Assembly: GCA_030681145.1 (NCBI GenBank)
Contig: JAUXXK010000459.1
Coordinates: 1-13,483 of the forward strand
DNA length: 13,483 nt
Origin: Methanobacteriaceae archaeon
GTDB lineage: Archaea > Methanobacteriota > Methanobacteria > Methanobacteriales > Methanobacteriaceae
Direction of reading: 5' to 3'
Positions within the stretch are counted from its first letter, which is position 1; each line of letters begins with the position of its first letter. This document shows, piece after piece, positions 1 through 7,278 of the stretch. The notes beneath the pieces were generated by a model, which was not told where the DNA came from, ran no database searches, and saw only the letters and a list, made by a program, of their open reading frames with translations. The position numbers and the translations under genes were made by a program.

Positions 1-221
1 TCTGGACTTTTAATGGCATCTACAAGGTAATTTAATATTTCCTGTTCCATATCATCAGGTACGTCATTAAAAGGTAAGGTTGCAGCCTCTACTGATATTT
101 CAGTTCCATTGGTTTCGATATTAATGGTAACTGAATTGTTAAATTGGTTAAATATTATACTGGATCCAGCTATTATTACTACTAAAATTATCCCTATGAA
201 TATCCAAGAATTTTTATTCAA
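1..221 (-). CDS. Membrane-anchored protein, N-terminal part only (runs off the window)
   Basis: This minus-strand frame is open from a start near 221 to the window edge, giving about 73 codons. After a short basic N-terminus (MNKNSW) comes a hydrophobic segment of about 20 residues (IFIGIILVVIIAGSSIIF), then a polar extracytoplasmic part with NSVTINIETNGTEISVEA. This indicates an uncleaved signal anchor or signal peptide with an exported domain. I choose TTG at 221 because GGTGGTGA lies about five bases upstream; an ATG at 236 (adding MVVNQ) is in frame but has no ribosome site of its own. The gene lies 69 bp downstream of aroD on the same strand and may be cotranscribed with it. I do not recognise the family, and the missing C-terminal part prevents any functional call. 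Confidence 0.6.
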   Translation of the reverse strand, partial: MNKNSWIFIGIILVVIIAGSSIIFNQFNNSVTINIETNGTEISVEAATLPFNDVPDDMEQEILNYLVDAIKSP

Positions 222-290
222 TTGATTCACCACCATAATTAATTTATCCGATTCTGATTAACTTAATAATATTTTATTAGTTCTCAGGTT

Positions 291-962
291 TTATCCTTTA
301 TTAATACTCAATTTTTCCATAAGAAGCCTGGTTGTTTTTATATCAAGCTGGCCTGGTGCTGTGGAGTGTCCTGCTGAGGCAAATGTAAATGGGGCACCAA
401 ATAAAGGACCCATAATACGCGTATATTTTCCCAGATTACCCATAGATATAGCTACAGTTTCTGGATATTCTTGGAGAACATTTAAAACAGTAACAGTATC
501 ACCCATATTTTTAGGAGTAACCGCAAATTTAGCAATATCTCCTAGTTGGCTTTCTTTTTTAACTATTTCCTGGAGATATTCTAGAGAAGGTGTTTTTTCA
601 AAGTCGTGGAATGATATTATGCTTTTATGCGCGGATTCAATAACTTTAGAGCGATATTTATCTTTACATAGTATTTCTATGTCCACATAATCTGCTTTGT
701 CTGCTGCGGAAATTAAAATATCAGTTCTTTCCTTTTCAGATCCCTTAAAAAACCCACCTTCACTAGCAATTCTATTAGTGGCGATAGTTATAAAATCAAC
801 TTCTTTAATAAGCTGAGCAACCATGGGCGGTGTAGGAGATTTTAAAGCATCAATCCTAATTTCTAAAAGGTCTGCTCCTTGTTCAATATATGAATGTGCC
901 GATTTCAAGACTTTTTCAGGAGTTTTTTCAGATATAGGAACACAGATTTTATATTTTTCCAC
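291..962 (-). CDS. aroD: 3-dehydroquinate dehydratase, type I (AroD)
   Basis: Shikimate pathway enzyme that dehydrates 3-dehydroquinate to 3-dehydroshikimate through a Schiff base. The 223-residue length is normal for the short archaeal type I enzymes. Visible family features are E34-I-R36-I-D38 at the end of an early barrel strand, the catalytic His in ISFHDF (H119), the Schiff-base Lys in AKFAVTP (K145), R182 in YTRIMGPLFG, and the C-terminal substrate-binding stretch SAGHSTAPGQLD with S196, S200 and Q205. The start is GTG at 962: a stop codon lies two codons upstream in frame and no earlier start exists. The ribosome site is weak. It is divergent from the DUF5518-like gene across a 273-bp AT-rich spacer, and an unidentified membrane protein gene follows downstream. 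Cytosolic; supplies aromatic amino acid synthesis. Confidence 0.95.
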   Translation of the reverse strand: MEKYKICVPISEKTPEKVLKSAHSYIEQGADLLEIRIDALKSPTPPMVAQLIKEVDFITIATNRIASEGGFFKGSEKERTDILISAADKADYVDIEILCKDKYRSKVIESAHKSIISFHDFEKTPSLEYLQEIVKKESQLGDIAKFAVTPKNMGDTVTVLNVLQEYPETVAISMGNLGKYTRIMGPLFGAPFTFASAGHSTAPGQLDIKTTRLLMEKLSINKG

Positions 963-1235
963 TTTTTAACACGGCCTTTTAAATATTTTTAATTTAAGTT
1001 TTAAGCACAAGTTATAAATTATTTGTTAATTATGTATTTTTTATATTAATTAGTTAAGATAAAGTTGAGTTATATTATTTAGTTAATATTCGATGAGTTT
1101 TTTATAATAGATATCTGGTTTAACTTATTCAAAATACGGGTATTACTGCTTTAATTAGGGAAAACTATTATATTAATAGTCATACAATGATTAGCTTGAA
1201 CACAAAATAATATATGTTTTTTAGGATGTGAAAAA

Positions 1236-1628
1236 ATGATTAAGTCGCTAGAATGGAAACCTGTGATAATAGGTATTATTATCGCTGTGGTATTTTACTT
1301 AGCTGGAATAGTATCTGGCCAAAACTTCATGTTATACGCATTTTTAACAGCAGGAATGGCTGTTGGTTTTATGATAAGCACTAAATATATCGAGGGATTG
1401 AAATATGGTGCCCTTACCGGTGTAATAGGTGCTATTGTAGTTTTAGTGTTACTGCTGGTTATGTTGGTTATGCAAGGTGCAGGAACTGCCATAATATCTG
1501 CTTTCATGACTACTCTATTAATTTTCCTGGTCATGAATGTTATTTTGTCTGCAGTTGGAGGGGCCATTGGCTCAGTTATTAAAGCAGAAGCAGCAATCGA
1601 CAGAACTCCTGAAGATTTAGAAGAATAA
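1236..1628 (+). CDS. Small four-helix membrane protein, DUF5518-like
   Basis: A 130-residue integral membrane protein. Four hydrophobic segments are visible at about residues 10-28, 30-48, 58-80 and 84-115, separated by very short loops, with a short charged C-terminal tail (KAEAAIDRTPEDLEE). The glycine- and alanine-rich helices and the pattern KYIEGLKYGALTGVIGAIV resemble the DUF5518 family of small membrane proteins common in Methanobacteriales; this assignment is from memory of the family and is moderate. The start ATG is preceded by AGGATGTGA, a good ribosome site. The gene stands alone: a divergent gene lies upstream, and a palindrome followed by a T-run overlaps its stop codon. Function is unknown. 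Confidence 0.75.
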   Translation: MIKSLEWKPVIIGIIIAVVFYLAGIVSGQNFMLYAFLTAGMAVGFMISTKYIEGLKYGALTGVIGAIVVLVLLLVMLVMQGAGTAIISAFMTTLLIFLVMNVILSAVGGAIGSVIKAEAAIDRTPEDLEE

Positions 1629-1643
1629 TTATTCTTCTTTTTT
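1619..1643 (+). terminator. Palindrome plus T-run at the end of the DUF5518-like gene
   Basis: A perfect 20-bp palindrome at 1619-1638 (core GAAGAATAATTATTCTTC) overlaps the TAA stop codon at 1626-1628 and runs directly into six Ts, with more T-runs just after. Archaeal termination depends mainly on the T-tract; the hairpin contribution is uncertain. Confidence 0.55.
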
Positions 1644-2033
1644 ATTACTTTTTTGATTTAATAATTCCATAATAGATTTAATTTCCAGAATATATAATAG
1701 CTAAAAAATTATACTAAACTCTAATAATTAAGGTCACTTTAACAGTTTTTATTTATTTAAATAATCATTTTTTTTAAATTATTTATTAACGCATTAATAT
1801 CATTTTGTTATATGTTGGTGACAATTATAACTAAAAAATCAATAAATATAATTAGCACTTAAAACAGTATATTATTATAAATGTTTCATATGAATTAAAA
1901 AAATTCTATGAGAATATTGATAGTATATCATAATTATTATCATTTTATCTAATTTATTTTGAAAATCTATTTATTTACTATATTAACCTAGTTTCGGTTT
2001 ATGCTTATAAATAGTAAAAGGAGGTGAAAAAAG
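1629..2033. other. 405-bp AT-rich spacer before the surface-protein gene
   Basis: No gene with a plausible ribosome site is seen on either strand. The stretch holds the T-run of the upstream terminator, a 12-bp palindrome TTATTTAAATAA (1753-1764), a T8 tract near 1767-1774, and an imperfect hairpin at 1885-1914 built around TTCATATGAA (arms GAATT/AATTC with a bulge). Candidate TATA elements for the downstream gene are CTATATTAAC near 1978-1987 and TTATAAATA near 2004-2012. The second is the better match, but it would place transcription start at or after the ribosome site. Confidence 0.5.
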
Positions 2034-3776
2034 TTGATTAAAAAAGTATTAATAATTTCAACTTTGTTAATGGCACTGATTCTTTGTGGTAGTGTATCCG
2101 CGTCAATAGTGGAGGAGCCAGCCACTATAGAAGAACCAGTAGATGATTCAACAAATCCAGAACAACAATCACCCGATGATATAAGTATTACTGGGACAGT
2201 TTTAAGATGTGATAATGGGGAACCATTCCCTGGAGTTAATATAACCGCAGGAGATAATGGGAACACAATTGCATCTACCACTACTGATGATGATGGAAAC
2301 TACCAGTTAAACTTTCAAACCACGTCATCAATTGTGAATTTGACTGCAAACTACCCTGGACATGAACCATCCAATTATATATTTGCCATAAGTGATGGAG
2401 TTACTCAAAATGTTAATTTTACCTTAGGGGTAACTGAGTATGCAGATCCAGTAGAAGCTACCGATCCGTCAGTAGCAACCTTTGTAAGTTTAGGAAACTA
2501 TAGCAACATATATATTCATTATTACGGCGGAAATAGTCCGGCTGGTGTCCTGAATATGAATTATTTGGGAACAATATACCCGTCTTTTTGTATAGATCTC
2601 TTCACACCCATTAGCATAGGGGATACTTTACTGGTTAATGGAGGACTATCTGAGGAGATATATGAAAATGTTGAATGGTGCAAAGTAAACTATATCCTAC
2701 AAAACTATGACCCAACAACAAATAATGAGGCCGCAGCTATACAGGCAGCTATATGGTACTTTACAACAGCACCTTTTGGCCCTTATCCTGGAACAATTGA
2801 CCCCCCTAAGTATCAGTTCATGACCTATATAGGTATTAATTCAGATGGTGACCCTGTACGTGCACGGGCCCTAGAGATTATTGCGGCTGCAGAAGCAGCA
2901 GGGTGCATGAGTTATCCTTTAAGCATTAGCTTAACACCAGAATCAGCAACACTACCCAATGGCCAAACATTAAAGTTAACTGCCACTGTATTCGACCAGC
3001 ACGGAAACCCATTACCTGGTATTACCGTTATGTTAGAAACAGATAAAGGTACTTTAAGTTCAATATCTGGCACTACTGATAGCAATGGTCAATTCAAAGT
3101 AAATTTAACCACAAATGGTTTATACAACGACACTGCCACCATTCTGGCATGGGTGGAGGGTAAATATGGTACTTTCTTATACGATCAAAATAGAGAGAAA
3201 CAATCATTAACTACCACAACCCTGATACCTCATTCCATAGAGGATGTTTCAACCGTGAATTTCACGAGCTCGGCAGATTTGGTCATAACCAAGGAAGTAA
3301 GTGATCCCAGACCTTTGGTAAATGATACTATATTTTATACTATCATAGTCCAGAACCGCGGCCCAAACACAGCAGTCAATGTTAGAGTGGTAGATATTCT
3401 ACCTGCTGGTTTAACTTATGTTTCTTCTGTGGCTAATTATGGTTCATATAATCCCAACACTGGTTTATGGATTATGGGAAATTTACCAAATGGTGCTATT
3501 GCGGAGTTAGTCATAACTTCAATTGTAACTAGGCCCGGTGATATAACTAATAAAGCAAGAGTTATCTCAGATACCTACGACCCTATAATAGAGAACACTT
3601 CATCGAGTGCATCCCTAGTTGCAAGTACTAGACCAACCCCTACCCCTACTCCTACCCCTAATCCTGCACCTGTTCATGGTAAAACAGTTTCAATGCAAAA
3701 AACAGGGTTACCCGTGGGTTTACTAATACTGGCTATATTAATGGTGTTAGGTGGAGTCTTAAGAGAAAAAAATTAG
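2034..3776 (+). CDS. Modular surface protein with predicted Cys-Gln thioester domain, Ig-like and DUF11 domains
   Basis: A secreted, membrane-anchored 580-residue protein, probably an adhesin-like cell-surface protein. Order: signal peptide (residues 1-23, likely cut after VSA); acidic, Q/P-rich linker; carboxypeptidase-regulatory-like fold (about 50-131, ITGTVLRCDNGEPFPGVNI and DDDGNYQ); a region at about 145-295 resembling bacterial thioester domains, with SFCIDLF (C186) and AAIQAAIWYFT (Q237) as the likely thioester pair; an invasin-type Big_1 domain (about 297-388, LTATVFDQHGNPLPGI); a DUF11 domain (about 412-528, VQNRGPNTAVNVRVVDILPAGLTYV); a Pro-Thr linker (534-543); and a C-terminal helix after MQKTGLP ending in REKN. 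Many NxS/T sites suggest N-glycosylation. The start is TTG, set by a perfect AGGAGGTGA six bases upstream. A strong hairpin terminator follows the stop, so the gene is monocistronic. The thioester call is inference from the two motifs. Confidence 0.85.
   Translation: MIKKVLIISTLLMALILCGSVSASIVEEPATIEEPVDDSTNPEQQSPDDISITGTVLRCDNGEPFPGVNITAGDNGNTIASTTTDDDGNYQLNFQTTSSIVNLTANYPGHEPSNYIFAISDGVTQNVNFTLGVTEYADPVEATDPSVATFVSLGNYSNIYIHYYGGNSPAGVLNMNYLGTIYPSFCIDLFTPISIGDTLLVNGGLSEEIYENVEWCKVNYILQNYDPTTNNEAAAIQAAIWYFTTAPFGPYPGTIDPPKYQFMTYIGINSDGDPVRARALEIIAAAEAAGCMSYPLSISLTPESATLPNGQTLKLTATVFDQHGNPLPGITVMLETDKGTLSSISGTTDSNGQFKVNLTTNGLYNDTATILAWVEGKYGTFLYDQNREKQSLTTTTLIPHSIEDVSTVNFTSSADLVITKEVSDPRPLVNDTIFYTIIVQNRGPNTAVNVRVVDILPAGLTYVSSVANYGSYNPNTGLWIMGNLPNGAIAELVITSIVTRPGDITNKARVISDTYDPIIENTSSSASLVASTRPTPTPTPTPNPAPVHGKTVSMQKTGLPVGLLILAILMVLGGVLREKN
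3631..3663 (+). repeat. CCTACY simple repeat coding a Pro-Thr linker
   Basis: About five near-identical hexamer units (CCTACC/CCTACT) encode alternating Pro-Thr residues between the DUF11 domain and the membrane anchor. Such a stretch could vary in length by slippage in steps of two codons without breaking the frame. It is probably an extended wall-spanning spacer. Confidence 0.6.
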
Positions 3777-3786
3777 TTAAACCTTT

Positions 3787-3813
3787 TTGAGGCTATGCCT
3801 CAACTTTTTTTTT
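3787..3813 (+). terminator. Hairpin terminator after the surface-protein gene
   Basis: A 7-bp stem, TTGAGGC (3787-3793) and GCCTCAA (3797-3803), with a 3-nt loop, is followed by one C and nine Ts. It starts 10 bases after the stop codon. It looks like a bacterial intrinsic terminator, and the T9 tract fits archaeal termination. Confidence 0.75.
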
Positions 3814-4061
3814 ATTTTAATAATCAATTAATTGAAGTATATAAAATAAATGATTCTTGAATTATATCTATAATCTTATTTTTATTATTAATTAGCAATT
3901 CGAACCCATAAATTGCAGTTTTTCAATTATAACCTGCTTTTAATTCTGATTGTATAAGAATCAAAAATATATTATCTATTAAAAACAAAATGATAATAAA
4001 ATTTACTTTTATTCAATTTATCTTATGAAAACTTAATTTAAAGAAATACTTGGGTGATAAT

Positions 4062-4790
4062 ATGAAAATAACTGCCATTGGTGCGGATATATCCAACAAT
4101 GATACTTCTTGTAGCAAAAATCTTATAAAAAAATTGGAAAATAATATTCCTCATTTAATAGATTTAGGTGCTATAAACGCAGCTTTAACTAATATTACAG
4201 GGGATGATGTGGTTATAAGTGCATTTGTAGAGAATGATCATTTAAAAATGATTAATCAGGCCATTGTGGATATACTAAAGGAAAACTCTGAAGATATAGG
4301 TGATGTGGGAGGAATATCATCTACTGCAGAAGGTGCTGGTGAAGGTATATCATATGCTGAAGCAAATATTCGTCAGGACAGGTTTCCAGATGCATTGATT
4401 ATGGCCTTTGATACCTATGGTGGAGAATCATTTGTAGGGAATGTGGCAAACTCAGCTATAAAAGCTGCTCGGGGGATGGATGGAGTAACCGACCTAAGTG
4501 CCGAGATATTACCTGGAGTTAAGAAAATTCCTGGTGTAGGTTATGTTTCTGACCAGACTGATGACCCTGTAGTTGTGGCCACCCTAGAAGATCTGGAAAG
4601 TGTGGGTGTTGTTGCTGGAGCAATGTTAGGAGCTGCTCTTGGAAATAAAAATGTTTATCTGGTAAAAAGGGGTGCACCATCTTATGTTATTCCTGGAAGC
4701 GTAATTGTATCTATCACGGCCTTCATGAATGGCAACATGATGGATTTAGCAGTCCCTTTTGAAGAAAGGACTCGTATTTTAAATCTTTAA
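4062..4790 (+). CDS. Conserved-looking cytosolic protein of unknown function
   Basis: I do not recognise this 242-residue protein. It has no signal peptide or membrane helix and reads as a compact alpha/beta protein. The N-terminus MKITAIGADI looks like a first beta strand. Glycine-rich segments follow: DVGGISSTAEGAGEGISYAE, FDTYGGESFVGNV, PGVKKIPGVGYVSDQTDDP and GVVAGAMLGAALG. The C-terminal part (YVIPGSVIVSITAFMNGNMMDLAVPFEERT) is strongly patterned. Such density of Gly and Asp motifs suggests a ligand-binding or enzymatic role, but none is assigned. ATG at 4062 is preferred because GGGTGAT ends three bases upstream, the same geometry as other genes here; a TTG at 4050 would overlap that ribosome site. 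It stands alone with spacers of about 285 and 210 bp, and lies upstream of sucD and hmgA on the same strand. Confidence 0.8.
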   Translation: MKITAIGADISNNDTSCSKNLIKKLENNIPHLIDLGAINAALTNITGDDVVISAFVENDHLKMINQAIVDILKENSEDIGDVGGISSTAEGAGEGISYAEANIRQDRFPDALIMAFDTYGGESFVGNVANSAIKAARGMDGVTDLSAEILPGVKKIPGVGYVSDQTDDPVVVATLEDLESVGVVAGAMLGAALGNKNVYLVKRGAPSYVIPGSVIVSITAFMNGNMMDLAVPFEERTRILNL

Positions 4791-4939
4791 ATATAATATT
4801 AAAACTTTAATATCAATATTCTCATAAATGGCAGGGTATGAGCTAATCTAATACAATTTATGATTAAAAAAGGCTAAAATTTAATTATATAATGATTCAT
4901 ATTTTAATTAAGATTATAAACTTAAGAGAATGTTATTTC

Positions 4940-4985
4940 ATTTACTAAAAGATTATTGAAAATAATCTAAATCAATTTACTAAAA
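4940..4985. repeat. Direct repeat flanking a perfect hairpin, upstream of sucD
   Basis: ATTTACTAAAA occurs at 4940-4950 and again at 4975-4985, exactly 35 bp apart. Between them is a perfect 8-bp inverted repeat with a 3-nt loop: AGATTATT (4950-4957) and AATAATCT (4961-4968). No T-run follows, so a terminator is unlikely. The element ends about 18 bp before the sucD coding sequence and could be an operator or a leader structure. Confidence 0.5.
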
Positions 4986-5002
4986 AAAAGGGTTTAAACA
5001 GG

Positions 5003-5857
5003 ATATTTCTGGATAAAAATACTAAATGTTTGGTACAGGGTATAACTGGAAAGCAAGGTTCTTTCCATGCAGAACAGATGTTGGAATACGGGACTAATAT
5101 AGTGGCTGGTGTGACTCCCGGCAGAGGTGGCCAGAAGTTTGGCCCGGTTAATGTTTATGATTCAATAGAAGAAGTAACCGAAGAAATGGAGGTTAATGCT
5201 TCTATAATTTTTGTACCCGCGCCATTCGCCATGGATGCTGCTTTTGAATCCATCAAAAACCTGGATACAGTTGTTATCATAACAGAACACATACCTATCC
5301 ACGATTCCATGAAAATCATGGAATATGCTAAAAAAATGAACACTACAGTTATTGGCCCTAATACCCCAGGTATAATCTCTCCTGGTGTGGGAAAACTAGG
5401 AATTATGCCTACACATATCTTTAAAGAAGGAAATGTTGGTATAGTCTCCCGAAGTGGGACATTAACCTATGAATTCGCCAGCCAGATGACCAATGCTGGA
5501 ATCGGTCAGAGTACCTGTATCGGTATTGGTGGAGATCCAGTGGTAGGAATGGATTTTGCCACGGTACTGGACAAATTTGAAAAAGACCCCGGAACTGATG
5601 CTATGGTCATGATTGGCGAGATTGGGGGCAATGCCGAAGAAAAAGCCGCAAAATACATAGAAAAAAATATCACTAAACCAGTAATGGCATTTATTTCTGG
5701 AGTTACTGCTCCAGAAGGTAAGAAAATGGGTCATGCCGGTGCAATTATTGAAGGTAAAAGTGGAACAGCCCAAGGTAAAATTGATGTTCTTGAATCCTCT
5801 GGGGTTAAGGTAGCTAGAAAACCTTCAGAGATTGTAAAGATGATTAATCAACTTTAA
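5003..5857 (+). CDS. sucD: Succinyl-CoA synthetase (ADP-forming), alpha subunit; start codon unclear
   Basis: Alpha subunit of succinate-CoA ligase, which in methanogens serves the incomplete TCA branch toward 2-oxoglutarate. Visible features are the N-terminal CoA-binding Rossmann motif VQGITGKQGSFH, a second CoA-binding part (IGPNTPGIISPG, IVSRSGTLTYE), and the active-site phosphohistidine in KKMGHAGAIIEGKSGTA (H244 counted from 5003). The conserved N-terminus normally reads like M-I-L-L-D-E-N-T-K-C-L-V-Q; here the frame reads R-I-F-L-D-K-N-T-K-C-L-V-Q, with AGG at 5000 where ATG is expected. Between the in-frame stop at 4946 and TTG 5030 there is no ATG, GTG or TTG. A TTG start at 5030 (275 aa) would cut away the first beta strand. 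I therefore mark 5003 (ATA, 284 aa) as the approximate limit. No beta-subunit gene is adjacent. The 3' end is partly duplicated downstream. Confidence 0.9.
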   Translation: MFLDKNTKCLVQGITGKQGSFHAEQMLEYGTNIVAGVTPGRGGQKFGPVNVYDSIEEVTEEMEVNASIIFVPAPFAMDAAFESIKNLDTVVIITEHIPIHDSMKIMEYAKKMNTTVIGPNTPGIISPGVGKLGIMPTHIFKEGNVGIVSRSGTLTYEFASQMTNAGIGQSTCIGIGGDPVVGMDFATVLDKFEKDPGTDAMVMIGEIGGNAEEKAAKYIEKNITKPVMAFISGVTAPEGKKMGHAGAIIEGKSGTAQGKIDVLESSGVKVARKPSEIVKMINQL

Positions 5858-5933
5858 TAAAAATTTTTGTAATTATCTTATGATTAATTAACTTTAATAA
5901 AATCTTTATTCTGGGGATTAATTAACTTAAAAC
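5840..5933. repeat. Tandem imperfect repeats copying the sucD 3' end
   Basis: The last codons and stop of sucD (ATGATTAATCAACTTTAATAAAA, 5840-5862) recur at 5880-5902 with one mismatch in 23 bases, 40 bp apart. A third, shorter copy (GATTAATTAACTTAAA) begins at 5916. All share a TTAATYAA core. This looks like local tandem duplication of the gene end; a role in termination or protein binding is possible but unproven. Confidence 0.55.
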
Positions 5934-5970
5934 ATTATTTTAATTATTTTATTCAATTTTTTAAAATTAA

Positions 5971-5979
5971 ATTTATAAT
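5971..5979 (+). promoter_or_regulatory. Candidate TATA box for hmgA
   Basis: ATTTATAAT preceded by the purine-rich stretch AAAATTAA (BRE-like) lies about 50 bp before the hmgA ATG. This would put transcription start near 6000, with a leader of about 28 nt. Similar TATA-like strings are frequent in such AT-rich spacers, so this is only a candidate. Confidence 0.35.
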
Positions 5980-6027
5980 CACAGATTAATATTAAATTAT
6001 TTTATATAACTCATTGAAGTGAGAAAT

Positions 6028-7236
6028 ATGGCTGATGAAAAGGAAATAATAAATAAACTTACCAGTGGCGAAATAAAACTCCATGAAATAGAAAAGTATA
6101 CTCAATCTGTTCCAGAAGCTATTGAAATTAGACGAAAGTTTATGGAAACTGTTTCGGTAGGCAAACTAGATAATGTATCTCATTTTTCTCTGGATATGGA
6201 AGAGGCCATGAAAAAAAATATAGAAAACCCTATTGGGGCTGTACAAATTCCAGTAGGTGTGGCTGGACCTCTAAAAATAAATGGAGAATATGCTCAAGGT
6301 GAATTCTATGTTCCACTGGCTACATCCGAAGGTGCACTTGTAGCATCTGTTAATCGTGGATGTTCTATTATACGTCAAGCTGGAGGGGCCACTGTCAGGA
6401 TAATTGATGATAAAATGACCAGAGCACCTGTTATTAAGGCAGAATCAGTTACAGGAGCTATGGAAATAAAACAGTGGATTGAAAATAACTTCAATGAGAT
6501 TAAAGAAGCTGCTGAAACAACCACCCGGCACGGAAAACTCTTAAAAATTGACCCCGTAATTGTAGTGGGTCGTTATGTGTACCCTAGATTTGTCTTCTCT
6601 ACTGGAGACAGTATGGGAATGAACATGGTGACTATAGCCACTGAAACTGCTTTAAGATTACTAACAAATAAAACCGGGGCCCATGTGGTGGCACTCAGTG
6701 GAAATGTCTGTGTGGATAAAAAACCCGCTGCTTTGAATTTAATTGAAGGACGGGGAAAAACTCTGGTGGCTGAGATTGTAATTACACGGGAATTGGTAGA
6801 TAAAAAACTTAAAACCACTCCAGAATCTATTGTTGAAGTAAATATGGCTAAAAACTTCATGGGATCTGCTATATCTGGGAGTATGGGGTTTAACGCCCAC
6901 TTTGCAAATATGATTGGTTCTATATTTCTTGCAACAGGTCAAGACGAGGCCCATGTGGTAGAAGGTAGTTTAGGAATTACCACTGCCGAGACAAAAGAAG
7001 GAAACCTATATTTTTCCGTAACTCTACCTGATGTCCCATTGGCCACATTTGGTGGAGGGACTCGGCTGGAAACTGCCAAAGAATGTCTAGAAATCATGGA
7101 TGTATTTGGGGCTGGAAAAGTACATAAATTTGCAGAAATTGTGGCTGGAACTGTTTTAGCTGGAGAATTATCTCTAATGGGAGCTTTAGCCGCAGGTCAT
7201 CTGGCAAGAGCTCATCAAGAATTAGGAAGAGGATAA
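6028..7236 (+). CDS. hmgA: HMG-CoA reductase, class I (NADPH)
   Basis: Reduces HMG-CoA to mevalonate, the committed step toward the isoprenoid chains of archaeal lipids. The 402-residue soluble catalytic form without membrane anchor is normal for archaea. Motifs in order (numbered from this ATG): IPVGVAGPL; PLATSEGALVAS with catalytic Glu101; TGDSMGMNM (NADP-binding); SGNVCVDKKPAALN with catalytic Lys232; GSMGFNAHFAN; ATGQDEAHVVEGS with catalytic Asp306; and the C-terminal GHLARAHQELG with catalytic His396. All key residues are present. I choose ATG 6028 over the in-frame GTG at 6019 because that GTG is itself part of the ribosome site (AAGTGAG, about six bases before the ATG). The metal transporter gene begins 42 bp after the stop, which suggests a two-gene operon, although the pairing has no obvious pathway logic. 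Confidence 0.97.
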   Translation: MADEKEIINKLTSGEIKLHEIEKYTQSVPEAIEIRRKFMETVSVGKLDNVSHFSLDMEEAMKKNIENPIGAVQIPVGVAGPLKINGEYAQGEFYVPLATSEGALVASVNRGCSIIRQAGGATVRIIDDKMTRAPVIKAESVTGAMEIKQWIENNFNEIKEAAETTTRHGKLLKIDPVIVVGRYVYPRFVFSTGDSMGMNMVTIATETALRLLTNKTGAHVVALSGNVCVDKKPAALNLIEGRGKTLVAEIVITRELVDKKLKTTPESIVEVNMAKNFMGSAISGSMGFNAHFANMIGSIFLATGQDEAHVVEGSLGITTAETKEGNLYFSVTLPDVPLATFGGGTRLETAKECLEIMDVFGAGKVHKFAEIVAGTVLAGELSLMGALAAGHLARAHQELGRG

Positions 7237-7278
7237 CAAAAAAGATTTATTATTTTTATTTAAGGAGAAATTATTAAA

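Noticed and set aside
361..690. Open frame on the plus strand inside aroD
   Set aside because: It lies wholly antisense to a gene with all catalytic residues and has no ribosome site, so it is a coding shadow.
2003..2013. TTATAAATA as the promoter of the surface-protein gene
   Set aside because: It is the best TATA match, but it lies only about 25-30 bp before the start, which would place the strong AGGAGGTGA site outside the mRNA.
2076..2100. Possible lipobox (LILC) making the surface protein a lipoprotein
   Set aside because: The residue before the Cys is Leu rather than Gly, Ala or Ser, and a good VSA signal peptidase site follows a few residues later.
3897..3911. tRNA-like T-loop on the minus strand (GGGTTCGAATT)
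   Set aside because: The flanking bases do not form a T-stem, and no D-arm, anticodon arm or acceptor stem can be built around it.
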